This document shows, piece by piece, positions 38,242 to 50,477 of a stretch of DNA of 64,000 bases. This DNA is from Hybos culiciformis (lineage: Eukaryota > Arthropoda > Insecta > Diptera > Hybotidae), in the NCBI GenBank assembly GCA_964007475.1, contig OZ023274.1, forward strand, positions 32,250,861 through 32,314,860. The letters run 5' to 3'. The translations under genes were made by a program, and so were the position numbers. How positions within the stretch are numbered: the stretch's first letter is position 1; each line of letters starts with the position of its first letter. The notes beneath the pieces were generated by a model, which was given only the letters and a program-made list of their open reading frames with translations, did not search any database and had not been told where the DNA came from.

Positions 38242-38912
38242 TTATATTCGAATAATCAAATAAAAATAAAAAGATTTCATTCTTTAGAACTCAAAACGAA
38301 ATATTTTTTTATTCTGATTTTCAAAAATTTAAGTTTATATACACATATATATCGTTTTTCACTCAAATGTTTTTTTTTGTACGTCAGTTATATACATATA
38401 AGTTATATGGCAGGTGACGTGAAATCGGCTTTTGTTTTGGGTCAAACAGAAAAAAAACAAAACACAAAACAAAAATCTTTGAAATATCGTATTTAAAGTC
38501 ACCCCATAACGAATTTTATTTTGAAAACATAGTTAAGGGTACATGAAAAATCACTGGAAGTTACTTAGTTAGTTTATTTTCTCTGGCAGATAAAAATTTA
38601 TAGTTAATATTGTTAGCCAGTAATAATAATAAATAAAAATTATTATTCTTTTTTATTGAAAATTATTATTATTTTATTTTTTGTATATAATAGAGAAACA
38701 GGAGAAATATTGGTTTTATCAATGAAATTACTGTGTATAATAAATATTTTTTCTATTAAAATTAAGGTGTTAAAAACTGTAACACTAAACTACAAAAAAT
38801 ATCTACAATTTTAATTTACATTCTAAAATTACTCGATCTCAGTTCTATATGCCATCAGATGGATTAAATCTAGAATTTTTTTCCAGAGGAAAATTAATTT
38901 TGGTCACCTTAA

Positions 38913-39378
38913 GCCTTGGACAGACTGACACGATTAACATGTTCTTGATCAAGAACATGTTAATTTTATGTTTTTGAAGTAGTTTTCCCATACTAATAAA
39001 AACAAGAACAAGAACATGTTCTTGCGAAAACATGTTGTTATTAAAGGATGGGTTGAGTAATTTTTACAAATATTTCGTGAGGCAATATGTGGAAGCCATT
39101 AATGTTCACTGAGGTATCATTTTCGACGTTGACTTTGAAAATTTTATGGCGTATTTATTTGTAAACAAATGAAAAAAAAGTTTGTTATTGTTTTTTATTT
39201 TGAATTTGAATTGAATTTGTAGGTATATTGTATTGTTTACTTTTGTTTTTAAACTTGAAAAAAAAAAACAGATGTTTATCTGTTTTGTGAAACACATTAA
39301 AGGTAGTCTGTTCGGTCGATTTTAATAACATGTTTTTGTGCTCAAGAACATGTTTTTCGAGTTCAGTCTGTCCAAGGC
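38913..39378. mobile_element. 466-bp MITE with AACATGTTCTTGA palindromes
   Basis: GCCTTGGACAGACTGA at the left pairs with TCAGTCTGTCCAAGGC at the right, a 16-bp perfect inverted repeat. A possible TA duplication lies one or two bases outside each end, but the join is imperfect. Inside, the word AAGAACATGTT and its inverse recur near both ends, including a 32-bp perfect palindrome at 38933-38964 whose half is ATTAACATGTTCTTGA. These look like subterminal binding sites. No protein is encoded. Confidence 0.75.
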
Positions 39379-42144
39379 ATTAGAATTGTTACGAAGAAAT
39401 TGATATAAGACTGAATAAGTTCGAATGCACGCCAAGTAAATCTATATAAATTGGCAATCCGCAAAATAAAATATTAGCATTTAATAAAACTTTTTTAGCG
39501 TTTTGTTTTCAATAAAAATGTTGCCAGGATGTAATTTACTTCATTAATCTTGGAAAAGCGGTAATGTTAATTTGTATGCGTTAAAATGTTAATTTCTTTT
39601 GATTAATATGCAAATACGATGACAAAAGTAGTCCTTTCCTTAATTTTTACGAATTTTTTTTTTATAGATTTTCATTAATATTGAAACTAAATTTTGCGAT
39701 CTATTGTAGTCATACATATATATTCAATTGCCAATTTCCCATAGCAAATCAAAATTGTATAAATTTTTTTATGTGTGTCCATTTGATTTACAGAAAAAAA
39801 GGGAAACATTTCAAATTTGATTACAATTTATGTGATTTTATTAAAATAGCCCATTTTTTCAACATTACAATAATTGTAATTTTTTGAAAAGTAATTTTTT
39901 ATGAATCCGAAGAACATTTTTTATTGCTTTATTAAGATTTATTTGAATTTTCAGTTAATTTTTTTTCTTTTTGTAAATTTTTTCTTATTGTAAATGTTAT
40001 GTTCAACAAGGATACTTCTTTATCCACGGCTTGTTAATATGATAAAAGAGCTGTAGTTGGCGGTAGAATTCTACAGCAAAGACTACGTAAATTTTCTGTG
40101 ATATAAATAAATTGGCTCAGTTTTAAAAGTTTTATCTTAATTATTTTTCTACTTAATATAATTTTTTTGGAGTTCTGACCTTACTTTCTTTGCATACAAA
40201 ATATACACATTATTGAATTTAATCACAACTTTTTTTTGTTGAATACTAATATATCTATTGGCAAATACATATCCTAATCATCAACTTTAAATCTTAAAAC
40301 CTTTTTAGTCAAATATTTAGCAATAAAAAGGTTCTTTTTTATCATTTTTATAGATATTTAATACCCCCTGAAGTGTCAATGTTGATTTTGAACAACATTA
40401 AAATTTATTCACTGAAAAAAAAGTATTATTCGTGCATTTTATCAGAGAGATAATAAAGTAAAAGATGTCGCATTAGATTTTAAAAAAATTTTCTTTGCTT
40501 ATGGATGGACTAATACGATCACTAATATTTCAAATATTTGATAAAATATTGTATCGAATGCTTTATATTTTATTTTTTCACCAATTAGTTTAATGATGTT
40601 CAAGACAAATTGAAGTTGGACGTATTTGTACTTCCTTCTTTCGCGTACAAAAATTAAATCCATTTTAACTATCCTATACGCGATATTTAATTATTATTTA
40701 AAACAGATTTTAATAAGAGATATACGTTTCTTGATCTATTACATATATCAGGTCGATATTTGATAAATTTCTGATTTGGAGCAACATAATTTATAAAACT
40801 GATTCCAAGCGTTACCATTCAGTGATTCAGAGTAGAAAAAATGACTTCACGCAGATATAATTTTAATCTAGAATCATATTAACTTTAACAATTTTAATAA
40901 TTTATAAATCAAATAACTAACTCATACAACAAACTTCTTGATTCAAACGAAAAAAAGCTACAAAAGGCTTATCTAAGCCTCATTTTATTCGTTAATTTTT
41001 TTGTTCGACGGTATACAGAACCTCGAATTCTTCCAATTTTATTTTTTTCACTGTAATTATTTGTAAAATTTAGAAAAAAGAAAACGGGGTGAGTAAAATA
41101 AATAATTTTAAGGGTTCGTTTTTTTTTTTCTACATTTGTATTGTAGGTACCAATTTTTAATGTTATTTTTATTATTAATGTCTTTTTAGTTTTAACAATG
41201 GTAATTCTTATTGTCAAGATTTATGTTCAAATCCAATGACGCATGCTTACTTAAAAAAAAAACACATTATAAAAATGTATTGTATACGAATTTTTATTAT
41301 AATTTTTATTCTCAGAGCAGTAATTTTTATGTTGAAAAATCACGCTAAATGGTCCCTGTTGTTTTGTTTATTTAGACTTCGATTTAACGGAAATTTTCAT
41401 TCATTATAACATCAGAAAAATAAAAGAAAATTTATTTGTTATAGGTACCTAGATTAAAATAATTTAATTTCTCTTTTTTTTTTAACAATTTTCTTATTTA
41501 TTTACAATATTTATCTTTTTTGTACTTTTTTTTTATTGAGATTTTTAATTACAATTTTTAATAATTATTGTTAAAAAAAAAAAAAAACTAATGGTAGATA
41601 TTTAAAATTTAATTTCAACTTTTTAACATTATTTTTTGAAAATTCTATATGTTATAAAAAAATATTCATATAAATATAATTCATAAATATACTTTTCCAT
41701 TTTTTTTTTATAATAAATTTATTAATTTTTTTTTATCTTTTGGTTTAAAATGACTAGAAAATGTATAAAATTAAAAAGTTTGGTTTTTTTTTAAAATCTA
41801 AGCAATAATTTTTTTTTATGAAATTTCATAAAATAGTTGACATAATGCATAAGTAAGTGCGGCATAATAGTGCATTTATTTTTATTTTCTTATAATTAAG
41901 TATATGACAAATTAATATTATATCCAAGGTGGATTCTTTGCTGTCAAGAAAAATTTTCCTATTATAATTGAAATCGCATAAGAAAATTGAACTTTGAAGC
42001 TAAGTGCACGAAATTTTAAGTTCTAAAAATATTAATTTGTGATATTTTCTTTTTCTATTAAATACTAAATATTTTCACAATATTTCTAGATTAAATTTTT
42101 CCTCAACATATTAATACAATATTGATTGTAAAAATTTCTTGTGA

Positions 42145-42216
42145 AATAAAATTTCTCTAAAAACAAGAAGGAAATTATTTTTCAAAAAATTTTGTCATTT
42201 CTAGAGAAATTTTATT
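42145..42216. repeat. Inverted repeat, 15-bp arms
   Basis: AATAAAATTTCTCTA (42145-42159) pairs perfectly with TAGAGAAATTTTATT (42202-42216) across 42 bases. Low complexity makes chance plausible. Confidence 0.4.
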
Positions 42217-43212
42217 CTTTATTACACTATTTAGTTTTCAACAATTTAGAAATTTGAAATTTTATAGTTTTCAGAAATTGGAGCAAAGTGAAATATAAAA
42301 TTTTATTTCACTCAGGTTCAATTTAAGCTTTGAGATAATGGTATATTCACTATTTCGAACTTTATAAATTTAATTGAAAAATAATTATTAATTTTCAATG
42401 GTTTTTAGTTAAATTTATAAAAAAAAAAAATAAATGTAACAAAAAAACATTGGAAGTAGTTGTCCATTCAGAATAATTTTAAATCGGAGTTAAATTTATT
42501 TTGAAGGGACAAAGTTCTCATAAACATTTCAAATCGTACAGAATTTTTGCTTAATATATAACTTATTTTTGCTATTATAAAACTATAAAATAGTTTCTTT
42601 TATATTGTTCTACAATATTATTGTGATAGGTCCAGAAAAATAAATTAACTCTATTGATTTTTAATTTCATTCATGTGACAGAATAAAATATTTAATAAGC
42701 TCTCTTTAGAAATAGCAATATTTTAACAGGTAAAAAATACTATTTCTGAAATCTACTTAAATAAATATTTTCTACTTCTAAGAAAATGTTTTCTCTGACT
42801 GTAAAAAATATTTATTTTATTTTCTCTAAACTAGAGTTGGTTTATTTTACCTTGAACAGTTGTCCCAAGTCCCAACTTGAAAAATCTAATTAAAGCAAAT
42901 TATTAACAATAAAATTTCTATAGTAATGCCATTATATTAAATTAACTGTTATAACGATTTGTTTGAGAAAACCTCCTTAAAATTCTGTATGTATAAAAAA
43001 TTGCATCAACGTTCGTATAGTATTTCTCTAAATGTGCTTGGAAAAAACTTAGTAACATTATCCACAAAAAAGGAATGGTACCTAATGTATTTAATGTCGT
43101 TATCGTGAGTTCGTTCTCCATCTCTGACTGAAATTTGTGTTATTCTGCTTTTATTCAAGTAACCCTAAGTTAATTTATTTTTCGTTTTATTTTTTTAATT
43201 TTTGGAGGCTTA

Positions 43213-43248
43213 AATCATAAGAATCATAAGAATCATAAGAATCATAAA
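43213..43248. repeat. Tandem repeat, 9-bp unit AATCATAAG, about four copies
   Basis: Three exact copies and one near-exact copy stand in a row. They lie about 170 bases beyond the tap stop codon, so they may fall in the tap 3' UTR. Confidence 0.85.
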
Positions 43249-43414
43249 TCATACGAAATAAAGTCTTTTAAGAAAGTTATAATTTATGAAATAAAAATTT
43301 ATGTTAATTTTGAAAATAACTTCAACTTTTTTAGCTCTAATACAATTTTTTAATTATTTCTTTATATTATTTATTTTTAATTAACTATTTTTTTTTTGCA
43401 AACTACATTAACCA

Positions 43415-44629
43415 TTATACCGCTGAATATTGAAATCCATAGTTATTAATCATTTGTTCGTTGTAATCCTTCCATGGTGGAGTTTGTGTATAAAAGCTGC
43501 TATGTTCAGGTGGCCGAACACTATCTAATTTAGGTGGCTGTGTCTGACCCAATTGTGATTGATATGCATTTGGATAATTATTCGACTTATAGCAATTCGA
43601 ATTAGCTTCCCTGTTGTTATACATTTGACAAGGTGATTGTTGCATTACTCGTGTTGCGTGATCAATATTTTGTAACGAATTATTGTGCACATTTGGTTTA
43701 TGACTAGGTGATTGTTGCTTGAAATTCGAATGTGGCAGAGGTTTTTCACTGTTTAGCAAATTTGTAGTTTCGCACTGATTTCTCTCATTCAATCGCGAAC
43801 AATTTGCAGCTGTTTCAAAAGTTCTGTTGAATATTTCATAATTTTGTTGTGAAAAATATGGTGAGTCTGTGCCACGATCAGATTGTCGGTCTTGCATTGT
43901 AACTCCGTAATGGCGCATACTGTTGTAAAAATCACATGATGAAAATCCTGGTGGTCCTAATGGATACTGGCCTGGATTCACAAATAACGCTTCGAAAAGT
44001 TCTTTAGTAACCCGTTCTCCACTTAAAGTGATGCTTTGGAGTTTCTCTAAATCTAAATTTATTGCACCATCACTTTCAAGAACTTGAACCAATGCAAAAA
44101 TATAATTATGTGCAAATCGAAGGGTTTCAATTTTAGTTAGTTTTGTGTCTTCTGGAAATGTTGGTAATGTTAAACGTAGACGTTCCAAAGCTTCGTTTAA
44201 TGTATGCATTCTATTACGCTCTCGATCATTCGCTTTCATTCGCCTGAATTTTTTTATACGTTGCACTTGTGTCGGACTACGAGATCGAGTCATGCGATTT
44301 TTACCAACTGCATATTTTCTTTTTGGCTTAAGGTGATCAGATTTCAACGGAGTTGAAGTTTTGCTTCCTAGTTGTGGTTTAAAATCAGAATCAGATTTTG
44401 CAGTTGCCACTGCACCATTAGCGTTTGCGGTAGCTTTTGCATAGTAGTTATTACTTAAATCTGAATTCAAACCACTTAAATCTGGAACTTCATAACCATT
44501 GTCATCGAAGCATAGTTTTCTTGGCTTATATCCAGTATTTATTTCCCCAACTTCAAAACTTTTTTCGTAGCCGCTATCATACGAGGAGTCGTCAAACTCG
44601 TCCTCAAAGCCACTATAACAAGATGACAT
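43415..44629 (-). CDS. tap: Tap/Neurogenin-family proneural bHLH transcription factor
   Basis: A single uninterrupted exon of 404 codons. The bHLH domain spans residues about 129-181. The basic region [20 protein letters not shown] has the NDRERNRMH residues typical of Neurogenin/Tap/Atonal-type factors, and helix 2 reads [19 protein letters not shown]. The segment just after it ([14 protein letters not shown], then [18 protein letters not shown]) matches my recollection of Drosophila Tap and separates it from Atonal or NeuroD. Such proteins dimerise with Daughterless, bind E-boxes in the nucleus and drive neuronal specification. The N-terminus is acidic with Tyr/Ser repeats. The C-terminus is rich in Gln, Asn and Ser, a plausible activation region. 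Large deserts on both sides fit a developmentally regulated gene. No upstream exon is needed, since the ATG precedes a complete protein. Tap versus another Neurogenin homologue is the only real doubt. Confidence 0.93.
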   Translation of the reverse strand: MSSCYSGFEDEFDDSSYDSGYEKSFEVGEINTGYKPRKLCFDDNGYEVPDLSGLNSDLSNNYYAKATANANGAVATAKSDSDFKPQLGSKTSTPLKSDHLKPKRKYAVGKNRMTRSRSPTQVQRIKKFRRMKANDRERNRMHTLNEALERLRLTLPTFPEDTKLTKIETLRFAHNYIFALVQVLESDGAINLDLEKLQSITLSGERVTKELFEALFVNPGQYPLGPPGFSSCDFYNSMRHYGVTMQDRQSDRGTDSPYFSQQNYEIFNRTFETAANCSRLNERNQCETTNLLNSEKPLPHSNFKQQSPSHKPNVHNNSLQNIDHATRVMQQSPCQMYNNREANSNCYKSNNYPNAYQSQLGQTQPPKLDSVRPPEHSSFYTQTPPWKDYNEQMINNYGFQYSAV

Positions 44630-47600
44630 TATTTAATAAAATTATTTTGGAATTTATAGGATTCCATTTTTTAAGGACATTTTTTAAACTTTATTAAATT
44701 TAATTTCAATTATTTTCAGTTCCAAATTTTCCCGCTTAATTTTCTTCACAATTTTTAATTTTTTATTCGTGTATTTAATTATGTATATTTTAACATATCA
44801 GATATAGGAAATATAAACCGCACCGCGTTTGAATTAGAACTAAACTGGTGCTGGCCATAGTATTTAGTTTTATTCAAAAATATAATATATTTTTTTTTTT
44901 AATTTTTTTTTTTTAGGTTTTAGCTGGTTGAATTAGATTTACTTTATAATTTTTGAATGATAAAAACGTTAACCCTCATCAAAAAAAAATAAATTTCCAA
45001 ATAACTATTTGTAATTTTAATTTCTATTTTACACCAAACGCCAAAAATAATATTCTTTTGTTTAAAAATAATATACATGCATAATATAGTAAAGTACAAA
45101 GTATCTAACAAAATAGAACACTTCCCGATTACGAATTTTCAGGTGGTCTATTTCGTTTTTTTTTCCAAAATAATCTCACTCATCCATTAAGAATTTATGC
45201 AAAAACCAAAACGAACTTGGGTCAACTACTGCAATCAATGTCAGTGGTATTTACTTCGAATGAAAAGTGAAAAAAAAAGTTGTATTTCAATTATTTTGTA
45301 CTCATAAAAATAATATTAGGGTGAAATAATTCTTAAACATGCACTCATAGGTAGTAGAAGGGGTTGGTCTAAAATAATATGCTCTTAGTAAAAGGGGTTC
45401 GTTAAGAGAACCAATCGCATTATGTTTTAAAATCAAAAAGAAAAAATAGTATTTATAATATCGTCGCGTCGCAATATGAATAAAATAAAATCAAAATTTT
45501 CTTTGAGATTAGTATTAATTTTATTTTAATGATTGAAATAACTACAAACGACAAGAGAAATTGAAGAGAAAAATTTAGTAGATATATATATATTATTTGA
45601 AGATCTTCAAAATACATATATATGTTATATACATAATAAAAGCTGGTATACTTTTGTTTTTTTGTTCTTCCTAGAGAGGGTTAAAAATTAGTTCTTTCCT
45701 GATTTTACAGAGTGACGAAAAAAAATGTATGTTAAATTTATGTTGAAGATTAATATAACAACATCTTTTCATTGATTAATTTAATCTGACTTCAAGAATA
45801 AAATTTAAAAAATGCCTACTTATATATTAGTCAAAGTTTCATGTGATAATTTATCCAGAAATAAGAACGGAATCGATAGAAAACTTTATTCAGCTTTTGA
45901 AAACACGACAAGGACTCTACCAGCGATGAGTAATGGTGGATAATGACAACAATAATGATCACAGTCAAAGGATCAATGAATTGTCGAATTCGTTTGCAAA
46001 AGTTTCGCAATTATTCTGTATATTATTATATAAAATACACTCTGTAAAATTCTCCAACAATTGATTTTATAAAACAAATATTTACAATTTGTTTCAAATA
46101 GAATTTTTTTTTTAGATTTAGCAAGAAGGAGTATAAAAACATTACATATAAAAAGACCTTGCTTAAGGGGTTATAGAAAAAAAAATTATTTATCTACAAA
46201 AATTATTTTATTTTTTTTAACCAGTTTGCATTCAGAGTCGGAAAAAAACTAATTTTTCTCTTCAAATTTTCAAAGAGAAAACCTGTTGGACTTGAATAAA
46301 GAAGTTGCTTTTTTTCACAATGGTGGAAAATTTTTTTTTTTCATTGTTTTGTTGTCTTAATGGCACTATACGAGCTTAGATAATATGCGTTTTCAAATCA
46401 AAAATAAAAAAAGGATGTAAACAATTATATATGTACAAATATTGTACAATATATAGGTATATATATGTATATTAATTATGGCGGTTTTTGGATTATGGGA
46501 GTTCATTAAATTTGCATAGATAAATATTAAAAAAAAAAAAAACATTTAATCGGATATCTTAGATAAACTTTACTGATATGAATGATGATTTTATTATTTT
46601 TTAAAATTATTAATAAAAAAAAAATTGTAGGTAATAGGTATTCAAATTTTATTTTTAGTATACATATTGAAATATGTGAAATTCTAAATACATTACAAAA
46701 TTTTTAAAAAAAATGCTAAATTAAACCTAGAGAATGTGTTATTATGCCTTGAATCGAATATTTATCAATTTGTTTTATTTTAATTAATAAAAATATTTTG
46801 TCGTTGTTTTGTGACAAAAGTCAAAATGATTATTTTGATAGAACTATACGCAATAAAATTTAAAAATTCGATTATTTGTGTCAAAAATAATAGTTTTTAT
46901 TTAGGTAATTTTTCAAGTCTGCGACTTTCGAACAACCTAGGGCTCTAAGACTTCCGGAGATTAAAGTATAAAGGATTGGTATTCTTTTACGATATATAAC
47001 TCAATTCACAAAACAGCCTTGTTCGCATTTGGCTTCGAGTGGTGAGTAATAGAGCAAAATGAAAAAATAGAGTAAAATGAATTCAGTATTTAGTCGATTA
47101 GTTTAGTCACTTAGTATATTCGACTAAAATGTTGTTGTTATGAAAAATGGGATAAGGCTCTAGCGATAACAGCAACAGTTTAGTGAATGATAAATTTGTT
47201 TAAAAACAACCCTTCCTTGAGCGATAGATATTTAATATATTAACTATGTTAAATTGAATTAAAATAGTGTTTCAAAATTTTAATATCATATTGCTGGTGT
47301 CCCAAGAAAATGTCCTAAGATCCAGTTTATAAATTTCTTATGAGCCCAGCGAAATATTAAAACTTCAATAGTACTAAGTTGAGCTTCTGTACTGAAAAAC
47401 TGTTTGCGAAATTTTCTTGACAGTGGTTTGCTATTAATACAGTATAATCAACTATAAATTTTATTTTTGTTAAAACTATAATAACAGATGGATAGAAAAG
47501 AAAGGATCTATCCAAAAAAAAAAAAAATTCATGAAATAATATTATTAAAAGATTTAATTTTTTTATTTTAATTTCTTGTTAAAATATTTCTTAAAACTAT

Positions 47601-50454
47601 ATATATTATGTTTATCACCGCATAATCTCTTATAATAAATTAATAACTAAATAAACTAAAATAAATACGAGACACGTGCTATACATAAATGTTTATTTTA
47701 TTAAAAATTCATTCTATATAAATAAAGTAATTTGATCACGAAGATCCTTTAAAAGCTAATAAACCACTAAATTGTCAACTAATTGAAGTATACAAGTGTT
47801 GAACATTGGTTGACACGCGCCAAGCAAAGTGATACCTACGAACCACTTGTAAATATGGAATAAATATTTACAATTAAATTGAAGACACGTGAACAGAAGC
47901 ACGAAAGTGTTAAAAGTCTGTTAAAAAATTAATTTTTTACATTACAAATAAGCGTAAATATGGACTTAAAATAAAAACAATTACAAAACACTTCTGGTTT
48001 AAAAAAGTTTATAATTACGGATAGTTTTCGAAAGATCTTACTTATAATGTTTAACAAAAAAAAAACACTTATTTTAACCGAACTGAACCATAAAAATAAT
48101 TACAGTTTGCAAATTTTGGCGGGCAAAATTAGTTTTAAACCGCCATCCCATTCGAACCCACCACCTATAGTTGTAAATAAGTTGATTAAGATGAAATTAA
48201 CAAATTTTTAAAAAAAACAGGTCGAACAAGCATAAATAGCCCGCTTAATAGTAACTTAAAATCCGCTGCGAAGAATTCAGGATCCTTGTCCTGTCCTTGA
48301 CAATCAATTTTTTTTTTTTTTAAATATTGTAATAATTTTATGTACACCACAAAATTTCTAAGTATTATTTTATAATTTTGTTCATTTTCACAAAAAATAA
48401 AAAAAAAAACATTGTAATGTCAATCAAATGGTATTACTACTGTGTAAATCAAACTCATAAATGTATAAATCTATGAATGATTTTAAATCTTGAAAAAAAT
48501 ATCACATTTCAATCGTTGTACATATTTATTTATTTTTTTTTTTTCGGTTTATTGTTTTCCTTAAATTTTTTTTATCGTAAATTTTACAAGCAAGGATAAT
48601 TTAACATAGAAGGTACATACATAAAGGATGAATTTTATATGAATTAAACCGTTATATGAATACGGAATTAATTATATACGCTTATTGAAACGCAATTAGC
48701 CGGCGGTCATATTTACATTACGTTTATTTCTTTTTTTTTCGTCTTTTTGCCCAACACTGATTCAATATTTTTAATATACATACACCAAAAAGCAATCACA
48801 CAGATGTTGTTCTTTCTTTTCATTAATATAGTACAGTAGCGTTTTCTTTTGGAATATTGCAGATAATGATATTTCAAGACAAAGAGTAAGTTCAATCCAT
48901 TAAAAGTATTCCGATTCAAAATCAGGATTCATAATAATACAATTTTAGTAACATCGCAGTCCTTGAAACAATCAATCCTTAAAATTTGGCCTACCTGTTT
49001 AATCTTTTTACACATTTTTTGAGTTTTAAAGAAATTTCAAACCGAAATACAAATGTAACTCCAAACAAAACTATATAAGGCTAATCAGAGTTTCGAACAC
49101 TCAATAGAAAACAGTAAGTTTGTTAAATCTGTTAAACCAAACTTTGACAAAATAATTTTTTTAGCATACAGTTTTATCAAAAACAAAAATTAAATATACA
49201 TATATAATATACTTTTTTTTTATTTACCCTCCTAAGGATATTTGAGATTTTTTTCCAAAAAAAAAAATTTAACTCAATAAAAATCACAAAAACTGTTCCA
49301 TCTGGATGTAAAACATTCACATTTTTTTGATTCAAAGGTGAAGTTTATAAAAAAAAAAATTAGAACAAGTCCTTAGACAATGTTATTGATTCTTATCAGA
49401 AAAAAAAGGATCAAAAAACCATTATGAATTTTTTTTAAAAAATTAGTGAAAAGGGGATAATAATAATATTTTAGACTCACCAGTCACCACAATATTTAAC
49501 AGGCCTGAGATATATTGTCGAAAATTCTTGAAACAAAATTTGTTCGATGAATATTTTTTACAATATAATCATGTGTTATTTTATACTTATAGTTGACTAT
49601 ACAAACACATATTTTGAAATCTTAAGTTCTCCGCAGCTGACTACAAAGACTTTTACGTTGTCATTAGTCAAATTTAGAAAAAAATTCTCAGTACCATTGT
49701 AAAACCCTTGGCTACACGTATATCGCAAATTCTATAAAATCGAGCAAGAATTAAATTTCGCAATAATAAACTTCAAAAAAAATTTCTGAAGTAAGTGTGT
49801 AAAAATGTATTTCTCAAAATTTCCATTTAGTTTCTATAGATATTTTAGAAATTCTATATTTTACCTAAAATATTTTTGAAACCGACCATTTTATTTTGCA
49901 ATTGTTTATGTTTCAATTTTTCAAGAGATACTTGAATCTTTTATCTCGAGTTATTTTTTTTTAAATATCTGATATATACATTAGTTCTTTAGTAGTTATT
50001 ATGCAAAAAAAAATTGTTATTTTTTTTTATAATGTAAAAATTAATTCAAGATATTATGATAAATTGATATTAAATCACTATTTTCTTTTTATTCTATAGA
50101 AAATAAAATTAAAATAAAAACTTATCCATCCTATACTATAACAAATCATATGAATACGAAAATAAAAAGGATATCGTTTTCAAAATTTTATTCAAAAAGA
50201 ATACTTGTTTATAATTACATTAATTTGTAATTTATGTTTTTCTATAATCATTGAAGAAATTCTATTGATAATATTAAATTTTAATTATTATTAAAATTTC
50301 TAAATTTAATTTAGTTAATGTTGATGTTGGGTTTTTAAAATAAGTAGGTATATAGGTGTATTTAGTAATTTATGATTTTTTTGCGCAGATAATGATTGTT
50401 GTACTATCTTATTACCAAAATCCATAAAGACAACGGAAATGTAATGATTAAAAA

Positions 50455-50477
50455 ATATATATATATATATATATATA
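50455..50477. repeat. TA dinucleotide microsatellite
   Basis: About eleven uninterrupted AT units in the region upstream of tap. Confidence 0.9.

Larger units (their letters stand above)
39379..43414. other. Intergenic region downstream of tap
   Basis: AT-rich DNA without a convincing gene. A 15-bp inverted repeat lies at 42145-42216 and a 9-bp tandem repeat at 43213-43248; both are listed separately. The final few hundred bases should contain the 3' UTR of tap on the minus strand. Several TTTATT words (AATAAA in inverse), such as 43370-43375, could be its polyA signal, but none stands out. Confidence 0.55.

Noticed and set aside
44145..44697. Plus-strand open frames across the tap gene
   Set aside because: They are antisense to the bHLH coding exon, whose protein is clearly conserved.
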